A stretch of 64,000 nt of DNA from Acidobacteriota bacterium (GCA_008363385.1 RHKY01000023.1:62001-126000), one strand, 5' to 3'; numbered from the stretch's first letter, positions 37,953 to 47,118 are shown. The notes: generated from the sequence alone by a model not told the origin. Translations and numbers: made by a program.

Positions 37953-38450
37953 TCACCCGCGGTAGTTCGTGAACTGGAGGGGCACCCCGAGGTCCCGGGA
38001 CTTCAGGAGCGCGATGACGGCCTGGAGGTCGTCCTTCTTCTTGCCCGTGACCCGGACCTGGTCCCCCTGGATGGCCGCCTGGACCTTCAGCTTCGCGTCC
38101 TTGATCGCCTTGACGATCTCCTTGGCCTTCTCCGTCGCCAGGCCGTGGCGGATCGTGACCACCTGCCGGACGGTCCCCTTGGCGGCCGGCTCGACGGGGC
38201 CGGGGTCGAGGGCCTTGAGGTCGACGCTCCGCTTGACGAGCTTGGTCTTCAGGACGTCGTCCACGGCGCGAAGGCCGAACTCGTCGTCGGCGGTCAGCGT
38301 GAGCGTCCGCTCCTTCTCCTGGAGCGTCACCCCCGCGGCCGTGGCCTTCAGGTCGAATCTCTGGGTGATCTCCCGGTGCGCCTGGGCCACCGCGTTGACC
38401 ACCTCCTGCAGGTTCACCTCCGACACGACGTCGAAGCTGGGGTCGGGCAT
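37953..38450 (-). CDS. yajQ: YajQ-family nucleotide-binding protein
   Basis: This 165-residue protein begins with PSFDVVSEVNLQEV, the family's hallmark start. Two ferredoxin-like halves follow, with RFDLKATAAGV and the C-terminal RVTGKKKDDLQAVIALLKSRDLGVPLQFTNYR segment. Some YajQ members bind cyclic di-GMP and act as co-regulators, but this is not shown here. GGGAGG lies 5 bases before the ATG. It stands 17 bases after lolA in the same operon. Confidence 0.92.
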   Translation of the reverse strand: MPDPSFDVVSEVNLQEVVNAVAQAHREITQRFDLKATAAGVTLQEKERTLTLTADDEFGLRAVDDVLKTKLVKRSVDLKALDPGPVEPAAKGTVRQVVTIRHGLATEKAKEIVKAIKDAKLKVQAAIQGDQVRVTGKKKDDLQAVIALLKSRDLGVPLQFTNYRG

Positions 38451-38467
38451 CGGGCCTCCCTGGCGGC

Positions 38468-39112
38468 TCAGCCGCCGACGACCTTCGTCCCCTTCGGCGG
38501 GACGAGGGTGAAGTCGGAGGCGGGACGGCGGGGCCCCGACTCCTTCTTCGTGAACGTGAACGTGGTCCGGTTCCCCTCCCGGTCCAGGATGACGAGGCGC
38601 TTCACCTCGCCCTCGGCCGTCGCGGTCAGCGTGACCTTCCGGGGCTCGTCGCCGCCCTTCGGGACGAGCGTCAGCTCGGAGAGGCCGTTCGCCGCGTCCG
38701 CCGCGGTGGCGGCGAAGCGGTCGAGGACACGGTCCGGGGCCTCCAGGAAGAGGAGGGGGAGGCGCTGGCGCTCCTCGGGGGTCAGGGTCCGGACGACCAT
38801 CTGCCGGTCGGCGGCGACGTACTGCCGCCCGGCCGTCCCGTCGAACGTGAAGAGCTTCCCCTCCGCCCCGTCGTACTCGAACCGGAGGCGGTCGGGGGCC
38901 TGGAGGACGAGCCGCCCGGTCTCCGGCGTCGTGTCGGGGAAGCCCGCCGGCGCGTACTGCTGGACGAAGGTCAGCGAGACCGAGGGGCTCGCGGTGTAGG
39001 CCCGGCTCACCTTCGCCAGGACGGCTCGCGCGTCCGGCTGGGCCGGGGCCGCGCCGGCCCCCGCGAGGGCGAGGAGGAGCAGGGCGGAGCGGAGGAGCCG
39101 GGTCGCCCTCAA
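38468..39112 (-). CDS. lolA: Outer-membrane lipoprotein carrier LolA
   Basis: This 214-residue periplasmic protein has a signal peptide (about residues 1-24: LLRSALLLLALAGAGAAPAQ) and a LolA beta-barrel-like fold. Family stretches such as FVQQY, G.LVLQAPDRLRFEYD and FTFDG are visible. LolA shuttles lipoproteins from the LolCDE complex to the outer membrane. The start chosen is TTG at 39112, which overlaps the purH stop (TTGA) and opens directly into the signal peptide; earlier in-frame starts lie within purH. Its presence supports a Gram-negative envelope. Confidence 0.85.
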   Translation of the reverse strand: MRATRLLRSALLLLALAGAGAAPAQPDARAVLAKVSRAYTASPSVSLTFVQQYAPAGFPDTTPETGRLVLQAPDRLRFEYDGAEGKLFTFDGTAGRQYVAADRQMVVRTLTPEERQRLPLLFLEAPDRVLDRFAATAADAANGLSELTLVPKGGDEPRKVTLTATAEGEVKRLVILDREGNRTTFTFTKKESGPRRPASDFTLVPPKGTKVVGG

Positions 39113-40659
39113 TGCCGGAAGTGCCTCCGGCCCGTGAAGACCATCGCGAGGCCGCGGGCGTCGGCCGACTCGATGACGGCGGCGTCCTTGACGGACCCCC
39201 CGGGCTGGACGATGGCCGTCACCCCCGCGTCGGCCAGCGCCTCCGGGCCGTCCGGGAAAGGGAAGAAGGCGTCGGAGGCGGCCACGGCCCCCCGCGCCCG
39301 CTCGCCCGCCTTGGCGACGGCGTCCCGGCAGGCGTCCACGCGGCTGGTCCGGCCGCCGCCGATCCCCAGCGTCGCCGTCCCGCTGGCGACGACGATGGCG
39401 TTGGAGACGACGCCGCGGACGACCCGGAACGCGAAGCGGAGCGCGGCGGTCTCCTCCTCGGAAGGGGCGCGCTTCGTGACGATCTTCCAGGCGGACTCGT
39501 GGTCCGGGAGGAGGTCCCCCTCCTGGACGAGGAGGCCGCCGTCGATCCCGCGGACCTCCAGCCTCGGGCGCGGCCCGGGATCGGGCGCCACCGTCAGGAC
39601 GCGGAGGTTGGCCTTCGCGGAGAGGATCGCCCGGGCCTCCTCGTCGACCCCGTGCGCCACGACCACCTCGAGGAAGCGCGACGCCATCGCGCGGGCGCAC
39701 GCGGCGTCGATCGTCCCGGTGAAGGCCACGACCCCCCCGAAGCCCGCGACCGGGTCGGAGGCCCAGGCCGCCTCGAACGCCTCGGCGGCGCCGGAGGCCG
39801 TGGCGGCCCCGGAGGGGATCCGGTGCTTGACGATGACGAGCGACGAGGGGCCGAGCGCGCGGGCCCCGAAGAGCGCCGCGTCGGCGTCGAGGAGGTTGTT
39901 GTACGAGAGCTCCTTGCCCTGGACCTTCTCGAACCGCGCCAGGGCGGCCGGGGGGGCCGCGGGGGAGACGTAGAAGGCCCCCTCCTGGTGCGGGTTCTCG
40001 CCGTAACGGAGGACGGAGCCGCGATCGAAAGAGAAGGAGAGCCGCTCGGGGAACGTCTCGGCCCCGGTCTTTGCGCCGAGCCAGGAAGCGATCGCGGCGT
40101 CGTAGGCGGCGGTGCGCCGGAAGACCTTCGCCGCGAGCGCGCGCCGGGTCTCGACGGAGGCCGCCCCGCCCGTCCGGTCCAGCTCGGCGACGAAGCCCGC
40201 GTAGTCGGCCGGGTCGCAGAGGACCGAGACGTGGGCGTGGTTCTTGGCGGCGGCGCGCAGGAGCGACGGCCCCCCGACGTCGATCTTCTCGACGGCGGCG
40301 GGGAGCGTGCAGGCGGGGTCGGCGGTCGTCGCCTCGAACGGGTAGAGGTTGACGACGACGACGTCGATCGGCGTCACGGCGTTCTCGTCGGCCTGGGCGG
40401 CGTGGGCCGGGACCGCCCGGTCGAAGAGGATCCCGCCGAAGAGCTTCGGGTGGAGCGTCTTCACCCTCCCGTCGAAGACCTCGGGGAAGCCGGTCAGGTC
40501 GCTGACCTGCCGGACGGGGAGGCCGGCCTCGGCCAGGTGGGCGGCGGTCCCGCCCGTGGAGAGGAGGTCGAAGCCGTGGCGCACGAGGGCCGTGGCCAGC
40601 TCGACGAGGCCGGTCCGGTCGGAGACGGAGAGGAGGGCGAGCTTCCGGGTGGCGGGCAC
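39109..40659 (-). CDS. purH: Bifunctional AICAR formyltransferase / IMP cyclohydrolase
   Basis: This 516-residue enzyme performs the last two steps of IMP synthesis. The N-terminal IMP cyclohydrolase (MGS-like) domain includes SVSDRTGL, STGGTAAHL, GRVKTLHP and the DVVVVNLYPF block (about residues 1-190). The formyltransferase domain has the conserved Lys-His in IVKHRIPSG and ends in the usual FTGRRHFRH. Its stop overlaps lolA (TTGA). Confidence 0.96.
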   Translation of the reverse strand: MPATRKLALLSVSDRTGLVELATALVRHGFDLLSTGGTAAHLAEAGLPVRQVSDLTGFPEVFDGRVKTLHPKLFGGILFDRAVPAHAAQADENAVTPIDVVVVNLYPFEATTADPACTLPAAVEKIDVGGPSLLRAAAKNHAHVSVLCDPADYAGFVAELDRTGGAASVETRRALAAKVFRRTAAYDAAIASWLGAKTGAETFPERLSFSFDRGSVLRYGENPHQEGAFYVSPAAPPAALARFEKVQGKELSYNNLLDADAALFGARALGPSSLVIVKHRIPSGAATASGAAEAFEAAWASDPVAGFGGVVAFTGTIDAACARAMASRFLEVVVAHGVDEEARAILSAKANLRVLTVAPDPGPRPRLEVRGIDGGLLVQEGDLLPDHESAWKIVTKRAPSEEETAALRFAFRVVRGVVSNAIVVASGTATLGIGGGRTSRVDACRDAVAKAGERARGAVAASDAFFPFPDGPEALADAGVTAIVQPGGSVKDAAVIESADARGLAMVFTGRRHFRH

Positions 40660-40729
40660 TGGGTTTCCTTTCGTCTCGGGTTGCCGCCGGCGCTCGCGGC
40701 GGGGGGCTCGTCGAGCCCGGCGCGGGATT

Positions 40730-41371
40730 CTACGGCCGGGCGGCGGGGCGGGCCGTCGCCGCCTGGGGGACCCGGACCGCGTACGGTCCGCGGGCCTCCG
40801 GGTGCTTCTTCACGACCGAGGCGTCGCCGCCGGCCTCCTTCCAGATCCAGGCGAGGAGCCGGGTCGAGAGCGTCACCGCCGCGTCGTAGGCCTGCCTCGC
40901 GCTGGTGTCGGAGAGGGGGAGCGCGGCGAGGCCCTCTGGCGCGGCGAACGGCTCGCGAGGGAAGCCGAGGAACGAGGACGACCGCGCGGCCTGGAGGAGG
41001 GAGTCGGGGCTCTCGCCGGGAGGCGGGGGGAAGCCGGCGGCCGCGTCGTGGACGAGCGCCCCGACCGACCGGGCGACGTCGGCGAAGGAGGCGCGCTTGC
41101 GGATCGCCGAGGCGACGTCCCGGGCCCGCCGGGCGGCGTCGCGCCTCCGGGCGGCGGGCTCGGCAGGCCCGGCGGCGGCGCTCCGGGCCGCGTCGACTCC
41201 GGCCATCAGCTCGTCCCGGTGCTTGGCGAGCTGCCGCCTCAGGTCGGGCGGGGCGTAGAAGGCCGCGTCGGCAGCCATCAGGCGCTCGGCCGTCTGGGGC
41301 CAGTCGGCCCGGACCGGGGAGAGGACGAGCGCCAGGAGCGTCGCCGGAAGGACGGATCGGAAGGTCGGCAT
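40730..41371 (-). CDS. Secreted protein of unknown function
   Basis: This 213-residue protein has a signal peptide (about residues 1-22, ending near SPVRA). The mature part is mostly helical and rich in Ala/Arg, with AERLMAADAAFYAPPDLRRQL near the start and HDAAAGFPPP in the middle. Those blocks recall zinc-dependent phospholipase C/S1-P1-like proteins, but the metal-binding His/Asp set is not evident, so no function is assigned. The start at 41369-41371 is set by the signal peptide. It lies 70 bases upstream of purH on the same strand and may lead that operon. Confidence 0.55.
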   Translation of the reverse strand: MPTFRSVLPATLLALVLSPVRADWPQTAERLMAADAAFYAPPDLRRQLAKHRDELMAGVDAARSAAAGPAEPAARRRDAARRARDVASAIRKRASFADVARSVGALVHDAAAGFPPPPGESPDSLLQAARSSSFLGFPREPFAAPEGLAALPLSDTSARQAYDAAVTLSTRLLAWIWKEAGGDASVVKKHPEARGPYAVRVPQAATARPAARP

Positions 41372-41425
41372 CGGCCGCGGATTGTAGGCGCCGGCCCCGA
41401 CCGCCCCCGAAAGTGCAGGGGACCC

Positions 41426-41454
41426 TTGAAAGTGGCGCGCCAGCGCCCCATATT
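41426..41454 (+). promoter_or_regulatory. Possible promoter of the cupin gene
   Basis: TTGAAA (41426-41431) and CATATT (41449-41454) are 17 bases apart, in an AT-richer stretch 51-79 bases before the cupin ATG. The -10 match is only four of six bases. Confidence 0.35.
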
Positions 41455-41504
41455 CTTTGAAACGCAATCTCAACTGATGCCTTGCGAAAGGAGACGGTGC
41501 AGCC

Positions 41505-41864
41505 ATGCCCAACGCGGAGACGAAGAGCTTCCGTTCCCCGGACGAGACCCGCGAGTTCCCGAACGGGAAGGTGGACCTGGTGAACGTCGGGGGCGGCTCG
41601 GTGGGGCGCCTGGAGGTCCGGCCGGGCTGGCGCTGGTCGAAGGACGTCAAGCCGGTCGCCGGGACCGAGTGGTGCGAGGCGCCCCACTTCCAGTACGTCC
41701 TCTCGGGGAAGGTGCACATCGTGATGTCGGACGGTTCGGAGTTCGACCTCGGCCCCGGAGACGTCTCGGTGCTCGGGGCCGGGCACGACGCCTGGGTTGT
41801 CGGCGACGAGCCGTGCGTGGCGATCGACTGGCACGGCGCGACGAACTACGCGAAGGGGGGCTGA
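41505..41864 (+). CDS. Cupin-domain protein
   Basis: This 119-residue single-domain beta-barrel has the two cupin motifs: a GTEWCEAPHFQYVLSGKVHI block (about residues 50-69) and a DLGPGDVSVLGAGHDAWVV block (about 83-101). The usual HxH of motif 1 is reduced to one His (APHFQ), and motif 2 keeps GHD, so metal binding may be altered or absent. Such small cupins may be enzymes or ligand-binding regulators. AAAGGAG precedes the ATG. It is convergent with the lysozyme-like gene. Confidence 0.8.
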   Translation: MPNAETKSFRSPDETREFPNGKVDLVNVGGGSVGRLEVRPGWRWSKDVKPVAGTEWCEAPHFQYVLSGKVHIVMSDGSEFDLGPGDVSVLGAGHDAWVVGDEPCVAIDWHGATNYAKGG

Positions 41865-41915
41865 GAAGGCCCCGTCCGCGGTGCCCGGGCGGCCGCCCCC
41901 GGGCCGGCGGGACCG

Positions 41916-42620
41916 TCAGCGCAGCGAACCCACGAGGCTCTCGGAGCCCGCGTGCGAGTAGCGCCTTGTCGTGTCCTCGGCGTCCCGCGGGAAGAAGAGC
42001 CAGCTGACGGGGACGCCCCCGTGCGTGGCGTCGACGAGCGCCGCGTTGTGGAACATCCGGAGGACGGCGTTCCGCCGGTGGCCGTGCCGCGGCTGCGGCG
42101 CCTCGCGGAGCTCCTCCCAGAGCGACTCGCCGCCGGCCCGGTCCCATTCGCGGGCCCGGACCGCCTCGACGAACGCCCCCCCGTGCCACGCCGTGATCCC
42201 GGGGGCGCTGCTCCGGATCCACGAGAAGTGGAGGATCCCGAGCTGCGCGTCGGCAGGGAAGCCCGGCCAGTCGCCGAACAGGTGCTGCAGGACCCCCTCG
42301 TTGGCGCGCGCCTGCCGGTCGAAGAGCTCGTCGATCGCCCGGTCCGGCAGGACGACGGCGTCCGGTCCGGCGCTGCCGCTGCCGCCGGAGCGGATCCGGG
42401 CGTACTCGGCCGCCACGACGCGGTGGCGCTCGTCGGCCCCGGCCCAGGGCCGCCCGTCCCTTCGGGCCCAGGGGAGCCGCTGGGCCTCCTCGACGGACTC
42501 CATCTGGCAGCCGATCCCGACGCTGTTGCCGCCGGTGTCGCGGTACATCGACCGGTGCCGTCCCTCGCAGGCCGGCGATCCGAGGTACGAGCGGAGGGTC
42601 TCGAGGACGTTGGGGTGCAT
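41916..42620 (-). CDS. T4-lysozyme-like (GH24-like) protein
   Basis: This 234-residue protein starts MHPNVLETLRSYLG. Residues about 19-37 read EGRHRSMYRDTGGNSVGIG. They match the catalytic cleft of T4 lysozyme: Glu, eight residues, Asp, then Ser at the Thr position with one residue deleted (E19, D28, S33), followed by the V/I-GIG strand. A later helical part (ILHFSWIRSSAPG ... REWDRAGGESLWEEL) resembles the C-terminal lobe of GH24 enzymes. The His that follows GIG in phage lysozymes is Cys here. No signal peptide or lysis partner is seen, and no phage genes are nearby. The assignment rests on motif reading alone. Confidence 0.55.
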   Translation of the reverse strand: MHPNVLETLRSYLGSPACEGRHRSMYRDTGGNSVGIGCQMESVEEAQRLPWARRDGRPWAGADERHRVVAAEYARIRSGGSGSAGPDAVVLPDRAIDELFDRQARANEGVLQHLFGDWPGFPADAQLGILHFSWIRSSAPGITAWHGGAFVEAVRAREWDRAGGESLWEELREAPQPRHGHRRNAVLRMFHNAALVDATHGGVPVSWLFFPRDAEDTTRRYSHAGSESLVGSLR

Positions 42621-42716
42621 GCGGTCCCTCCCGCCCGGGGCGTCTCCTCCGGACGGCCGGGACCCGGAGGAACGCCGCACCCGGACGTCCGGATTATGAG
42701 ACCCACGGGAGCGACG

Positions 42717-42827
42717 CGGTGGCGTGGCGGGGGCCTCCAGGCGACTCGCGACGGGATCGCCGGGGGAGGGGTGCGGGGAGGCCCGGCGTCCGGCCACGCG
42801 GCAGCGTGGCGGGGGCCTCCCCGCGGC
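42717..42827. repeat. Intergenic palindromic repeat, family B copy 2
   Basis: Same layout as 2413-2515: GGGATCGCCGGGGGAGGGG core (42753-42771), GGGGAGGCCCGGCGTCCGG arm (42775-42793), a CCACGC-GGCA-GCGTGG hairpin and a GGGGGCCTCCCC arm (42811-42822) that closes the larger stem. It directly follows the 3' end of the minus-strand outer-membrane protein gene, as copy 1 follows hydA. Confidence 0.6.
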
Positions 42828-45803
42828 TCAGAAGATCTTCAGGAAGTTGAGCGAGAGGACGAAGCCCGTCTGCCCGCGGTCGCGGCCGACGACCGGGAGA
42901 CCCGCGTCCAGCTGGACCAGCGTGGACCACGGGCCCGAGAACTGCCCGGAGATCCCGGCGCCGCCGAACGGAGTCCAGGAGAAGCCGGACGGCTCGTCCG
43001 TGACCCAGGCCTGGTCGTAGAGCGCCTCGAGGCGGAAGACGTCGCCGACGACGAAGCCGTACGACAGGCGTCCGATGAGGGCCTCCTCCCCGCGGAGGCT
43101 CCCCGAGCTGAACCCCCGGAGCGACGAGGAGCCGAAGAACCCGAACGAGATCTTCGAGAAGCGGTCGGCGTTGGAGGTGCCGAGCCAGTTCACGGCCGTC
43201 TTGACCCGCTGGAACTTCGGGAGGTGGAAGTCCTTGGCCAGCTGGACCCCCCACGTCCGGAACGTGTCCTTCCCGGGGTCCCACTCGGGGTTCCCGGCGT
43301 AGCCCCACGCGTCCCAGCGGGAGCGCTTGTTCCAGCCGTACCGGCCCGAGAGGGCCCAGCCCTGCCAGTCCCACGCCGCCCGCCCCTCCAGCCGGTAGAC
43401 CCAGTGGTCCGACGGGATCGCGAACGCCGGGTCGGTGTCGTCGGCCTCGGCGTAGTCGCGGTAGCTCACGCCGACGGTCCCGGAGAGCTTCACGTGCCGT
43501 CCCACCGGCGTCCCGACGTTGAGGTTGGCGGCGAAGGAGCGGCTCTTCACCGCCTCGGCGTCCACCTTCTCGCCGTCCTGGTACGGGACGTCGGTCCCGC
43601 GGACCGCGATGCCGAAGACGTCCGCGCCCAGGTCGACCGTCGAGCCGAAGAGCTTCGGCTCGTTGAACGAGCCGGCCAGGAGGACGCCGCCGAAGAAGAC
43701 CTGGGCCTGCTGCCCCTTCTTCTTCACGTCGAGGTCGAGGTAGTAGACGCCCAGGAGCGGCAGCGGGTAGTCGAGCGACTCGTCGTAGAAGACGCCGCCG
43801 AGGCCGAAGAAGCGCGAGAGCTTCGTCTCGTCGGTCACCTTGCGGTCCCCCTCGGGCGTCTTCTCCAGGTAGCGGACCCCCTTCTCCGTGTCGCGGACCA
43901 TCGTCTGGGGCGAGGCGAACAGGGCCTTCTTCTCCGCGTCGAACGTCTCGGGGTCGAGGCGGACGTCGGAGAGGACCGTCTCGCGCTCGAGCACGGTCGT
44001 CCGCGAGAAGGTGCGGAGGATCCACTGCGCCTTGACGAGGAGCGGGAAGCGCATCGCCACGTCGCCCAAGGCCCCCGGCAGGACGAGGAAGTCGGTCGTC
44101 TCGTCGACGGACTGGACCTCGCCCTTGAGGTTCAGCTGCCGGCTCTTGACGCGCAGGACCGAGTCGTCCTGCCGGTCGATCCAGACGGTGCCGGCGAAGA
44201 GAGGCTTGTCCGACTCGGTGGCCTTCGGCTCGAAGGTCAGGACCCAGGCGGGCCGGTCGAGGACGGTGTCCTCCCCCTCGAGGGCGTACCGGTAGGCGTC
44301 GTTGAACGTGATCTCGAGCGGGAGCTCCGAGACCTTCTCGGGCTGGACGATCGGCAGGACCGGCGAGCTCTTCCCGCGCCACTTCACGCCGTTGAAGTAG
44401 GTCTCGGACCAGGCCCAGTCGTACCCCTTCCCCGGCTCGTAGAAGAACGGGCCGGCGAGGGTCTGCTCGAACGTGTTCGCCAGCTCGGCGATCCGGAACC
44501 GGATCGAGGTCTTGTTCCAGGCGGCGAACCGCTTCCAGCGCGCGTCGCGCCGTGTCCGCCAGATCTGGTGGCGCGCCAGGATCTCCTCGGCCGTGGGCCA
44601 GCGCTTCGCGGACACGCCGACCGTCGCCTTCGTCAGCTCCTCCGGGGGCTTCTCCCGGGCGTCGAGGCGGACGGCGACCGCCCCCGACCGGAGCGACAAG
44701 GAGAGCCGGGGCGGCTCCTTGGTCGCGGGGATCTCGAACCGCTTCGAGCGGCCGGTGGCCAGCTCCACGACCTCGGCGGCGGCGTACGAGGGGGCGTCGA
44801 GAGCGAGGGTGACGGCGCCCCGGTACGGGTTCCCGGCCTCGTCGAGGCCGGGGAGGAGGACGAGGCCTCCCAGGTCGTCGTCCGGCGCGAGCCGGTGGAT
44901 CGCCAGGGCCTCGCCTTTCGCTCCGCGGGCCTCGGCCGGCCGGCCGTCGCGCGCGTAGTCGCCCGAGGAGAGGAGGCCCCCGAAGCGGGAGAGGAGGCGG
45001 TCCTCTACGGCGGCCGAGGCGAGCGGCGCGGCGAGGACGGGAGAGCCCGCCGCGGCGAAGCGCGCCGCCTGGTGGAGGAGGGCCTCGGGGCCGGGCTGCT
45101 CGGGGAGCTCGACGAAGAGCGGCCGGCCGAAGGCGAAGGCGTCCGCCTCGGCCCGGAGGGCGGCGGGGTCGGCGGAGGCGGAGGAGAGGTGGAGCCCGAC
45201 GAGGTCGACGAACGGCGCCACGTCGTCGGTCTTCAGCTCCGCGGCGGCCGCCGGGAAGAGGGAGCCCTCCCGGGGCTGGTGGAAGACGGCGGCAATCCAC
45301 GTCCGCGGGTTCTCGGCGCGGATCGCGGCGGCGACCTTCTTCAGGACGAACCGGCGCGCGGCGAGGTCCTCGCCGATCTCCGGGAAGTCGAGGGCGAAGA
45401 GGTCGGCTCCCCGAGCGGCCACGAGGATCGGGCCGAGGCCGGGGACGAGCGTGGCGGCCGTGGCCGCCTCGGCGCTCCGCCCGTCGGTCGGGACGGGCAC
45501 CTCGGGCAGCTCCAGCGCGACGCCCGACCTCCAGCCGGCGCGCCGGGCCGAGGCGACCAGGCGGCGGACGGCCTCGGCGGCGGACGGGTCGGCGTAGGAG
45601 GCCGCCGGGAGCTCGAGGAGGAGGCCGGGGGAGCCGCTTCCGGGCCGGGCGGGGAGCGAGGCCTCGAGGGCCTCGACCCGGGGCGCGGGCGGCCGGACGA
45701 CGACCCAGGTCGTCAGGTGCGGCCAGGCGGGCTCGGCCGCGGGGGCCGCCGCCGACGCGGCGAGCAGGAAGGTGAGGGCCGAGAGGGCCCGGGTGCGGAC
45801 CAT
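42828..45803 (-). CDS. Large outer-membrane protein: DUF3142-like + LolA-like + beta-barrel
   Basis: This 991-residue protein has a signal peptide (about residues 1-22). A TIM-barrel-like domain follows (about 30-300, resembling DUF3142: repeated 'V.L.LP' strands and LFALDFPEIGEDLAARRFVLKKV). A middle domain like outer-membrane lipoprotein-sorting proteins spans about 400-640 (RFRIAELANTFEQTLAGPFFYEPG ... GTVWIDRQDDSVLRV). The last ~300 residues form alternating beta strands typical of a surface-antigen barrel (FFGSSSLRGF, FVLSLNFLKIF) and end in Phe, as Bam substrates do. It may sense or process envelope glycans or lipoproteins; the actual role is unknown. Confidence 0.72.
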   Translation of the reverse strand: MVRTRALSALTFLLAASAAAPAAEPAWPHLTTWVVVRPPAPRVEALEASLPARPGSGSPGLLLELPAASYADPSAAEAVRRLVASARRAGWRSGVALELPEVPVPTDGRSAEAATAATLVPGLGPILVAARGADLFALDFPEIGEDLAARRFVLKKVAAAIRAENPRTWIAAVFHQPREGSLFPAAAAELKTDDVAPFVDLVGLHLSSASADPAALRAEADAFAFGRPLFVELPEQPGPEALLHQAARFAAAGSPVLAAPLASAAVEDRLLSRFGGLLSSGDYARDGRPAEARGAKGEALAIHRLAPDDDLGGLVLLPGLDEAGNPYRGAVTLALDAPSYAAAEVVELATGRSKRFEIPATKEPPRLSLSLRSGAVAVRLDAREKPPEELTKATVGVSAKRWPTAEEILARHQIWRTRRDARWKRFAAWNKTSIRFRIAELANTFEQTLAGPFFYEPGKGYDWAWSETYFNGVKWRGKSSPVLPIVQPEKVSELPLEITFNDAYRYALEGEDTVLDRPAWVLTFEPKATESDKPLFAGTVWIDRQDDSVLRVKSRQLNLKGEVQSVDETTDFLVLPGALGDVAMRFPLLVKAQWILRTFSRTTVLERETVLSDVRLDPETFDAEKKALFASPQTMVRDTEKGVRYLEKTPEGDRKVTDETKLSRFFGLGGVFYDESLDYPLPLLGVYYLDLDVKKKGQQAQVFFGGVLLAGSFNEPKLFGSTVDLGADVFGIAVRGTDVPYQDGEKVDAEAVKSRSFAANLNVGTPVGRHVKLSGTVGVSYRDYAEADDTDPAFAIPSDHWVYRLEGRAAWDWQGWALSGRYGWNKRSRWDAWGYAGNPEWDPGKDTFRTWGVQLAKDFHLPKFQRVKTAVNWLGTSNADRFSKISFGFFGSSSLRGFSSGSLRGEEALIGRLSYGFVVGDVFRLEALYDQAWVTDEPSGFSWTPFGGAGISGQFSGPWSTLVQLDAGLPVVGRDRGQTGFVLSLNFLKIF

Positions 45804-45853
45804 CCGCGCATTCTACGGACGGCGCTTGGCGCGCGCCGCGGGGCGGAAAGCGA

Positions 45854-45879
45854 ACGGGGCGCCGCGAGCGGCGCCCCGT
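45854..45879. terminator. Hairpin after recA
   Basis: ACGGGGCGCCGC and GCGGCGCCCCGT form a self-complementary 26-base block (10-11 bp stem after allowing a loop), 22 bases beyond the recA stop. It probably terminates recA. Confidence 0.6.
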
Positions 45880-45901
45880 CGGGACGCGGAGGGAAACGGG
45901 C

Positions 45902-46954
45902 CTACTTCTTCTTCTCGACCGGGGCCGGCTTCGGCGCCTCCTCGACGGGGGCGTCGACCGGGAGGCCGAGCTTCTGGCGGATCTTCGTCTCGATCTCCGA
46001 GGCGACGTCGGGGTTGTCGCGGAGGTACTGCTTGGAGTTCTCGCGGCCCTGCCCGATCCGGAGGTCTCCGTAGCTGAACCAGGCGCCCGACTTCTCGACG
46101 AGCTTGTGCTCGATGCCGAGGTCGATGATCTCGCCCGTCTTGGAGATCCCCTCGCCGTAGCCGATGTCGAACTCGGCGCTCCGGAACGGCGGGGCGACCT
46201 TGTTCTTGACGACCTTGACCTTGGTCCGGCTGCCGACGACCTCCTCGCCGTCCTTCAGCGAGGCGATCCTCCGGATGTCGATCCTCACGGACGAGTAGAA
46301 CTTCAGGGCGCGGCCCCCGGTCGTCGTCTCCGGGTTGCCGAACATGACGCCGATCTTCTCGCGGATCTGGTTGATGAAGATGAGCGTCGTCTTCGACTTG
46401 GAGACGACCGCCGTCAGCTTCCGGAGAGCCTGCGACATCAGGCGAGCCTGGAGGCCGACGGAGGCCTCGCCCATCTCGCCCTCCAGCTCGGCCTTCGGGA
46501 CGAGGGCGGCGACGGAGTCGATGACGACCACGTCGACGGCGGCCGAGCGGACGAGGGCCTCGGCGATCTCCAGCGCCTGCTCTCCCGAGTCGGGCTGGGA
46601 GACCATGAGGTTGTCGACGTCGACGCCGAGCTTCCGCGAGTACTCGGCGTCGAGCGCGTGCTCGGCGTCGATGAAGGCGGCGAGGCCGCCGCGCTTCTGC
46701 GCCTCGGCGATGATGTGGAGCGTCAGGGTCGTCTTGCCGGAGGACTCCGGCCCGAAGATCTCGACGACGCGGCCGCGCGGCACGCCCCCGATCCCGAGCG
46801 CGGCGTCGACGGCGATCGACCCGGTGGAGATGGCCTGGATCGCCTCCTGCGGCCGGTCGCCCAGCCGCACGAGGGCCCCCTTGCCGAACTGGCGGTCGAT
46901 CTGCTGGACCGCCTGCTCGAGCGCCTTGAGCTTCTCTCTGTCGATGGTGGCCAT
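45902..46954 (-). CDS. recA: Recombinase A
   Basis: This 350-residue RecA has Walker A GPESSGKT, the conserved [45 protein letters not shown] and L2-region [22 protein letters not shown] blocks. The usual C-terminal domain ends in an unusual Pro/Lys/Glu-rich tail ([16 protein letters not shown]). The ATG at 46954 is chosen because family similarity starts with [12 protein letters not shown] and AGGACAAC precedes it. A perfect TATAAT lies 37-42 bases upstream. Confidence 0.97.
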   Translation of the reverse strand: MATIDREKLKALEQAVQQIDRQFGKGALVRLGDRPQEAIQAISTGSIAVDAALGIGGVPRGRVVEIFGPESSGKTTLTLHIIAEAQKRGGLAAFIDAEHALDAEYSRKLGVDVDNLMVSQPDSGEQALEIAEALVRSAAVDVVVIDSVAALVPKAELEGEMGEASVGLQARLMSQALRKLTAVVSKSKTTLIFINQIREKIGVMFGNPETTTGGRALKFYSSVRIDIRRIASLKDGEEVVGSRTKVKVVKNKVAPPFRSAEFDIGYGEGISKTGEIIDLGIEHKLVEKSGAWFSYGDLRIGQGRENSKQYLRDNPDVASEIETKIRQKLGLPVDAPVEEAPKPAPVEKKK

Positions 46955-46969
46955 GGGGAGTTGTCCTCG

Positions 46970-46996
46970 CTTTCGTCGGAAAGACGGCGGATTATA
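46970..46996 (-). promoter_or_regulatory. recA -10 box with a short dyad downstream
   Basis: On the minus strand a perfect TATAAT lies at 46991-46996; no convincing -35 was found 17 bases upstream. Between it and recA sits a small dyad, CTTTC-GTCG-GAAAG (46970-46983). A recA promoter is a natural place for an SOS operator, but the dyad does not match the LexA boxes known to me. Confidence 0.45.
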
Positions 46997-47118
46997 GGCG
47001 TCCGCCTCCGGCGTGCCGCCGCCGGGCCGGAGGGGCGGAAGAGGGTCGTCGGTGTCGGGACGGGCGGGCGCACGGATCGAGCCGCGCGGCCTCGGCCGTC
47101 GTCCCGGGCAGGAGGAAC

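Noticed and set aside
41916-42620. Prophage remnant around the lysozyme-like gene
   Set aside because: No integrase, structural, holin or spanin genes lie nearby; the neighbours are a cupin and envelope genes.
41952-46073. A 1373-codon open frame on the plus strand opposite the lysozyme-like, outer-membrane and recA genes
   Set aside because: It is the antisense shadow of well-supported genes; its translation is low-complexity Arg/Glu/Asp/Val/Leu, typical of GC-rich third-position bias.
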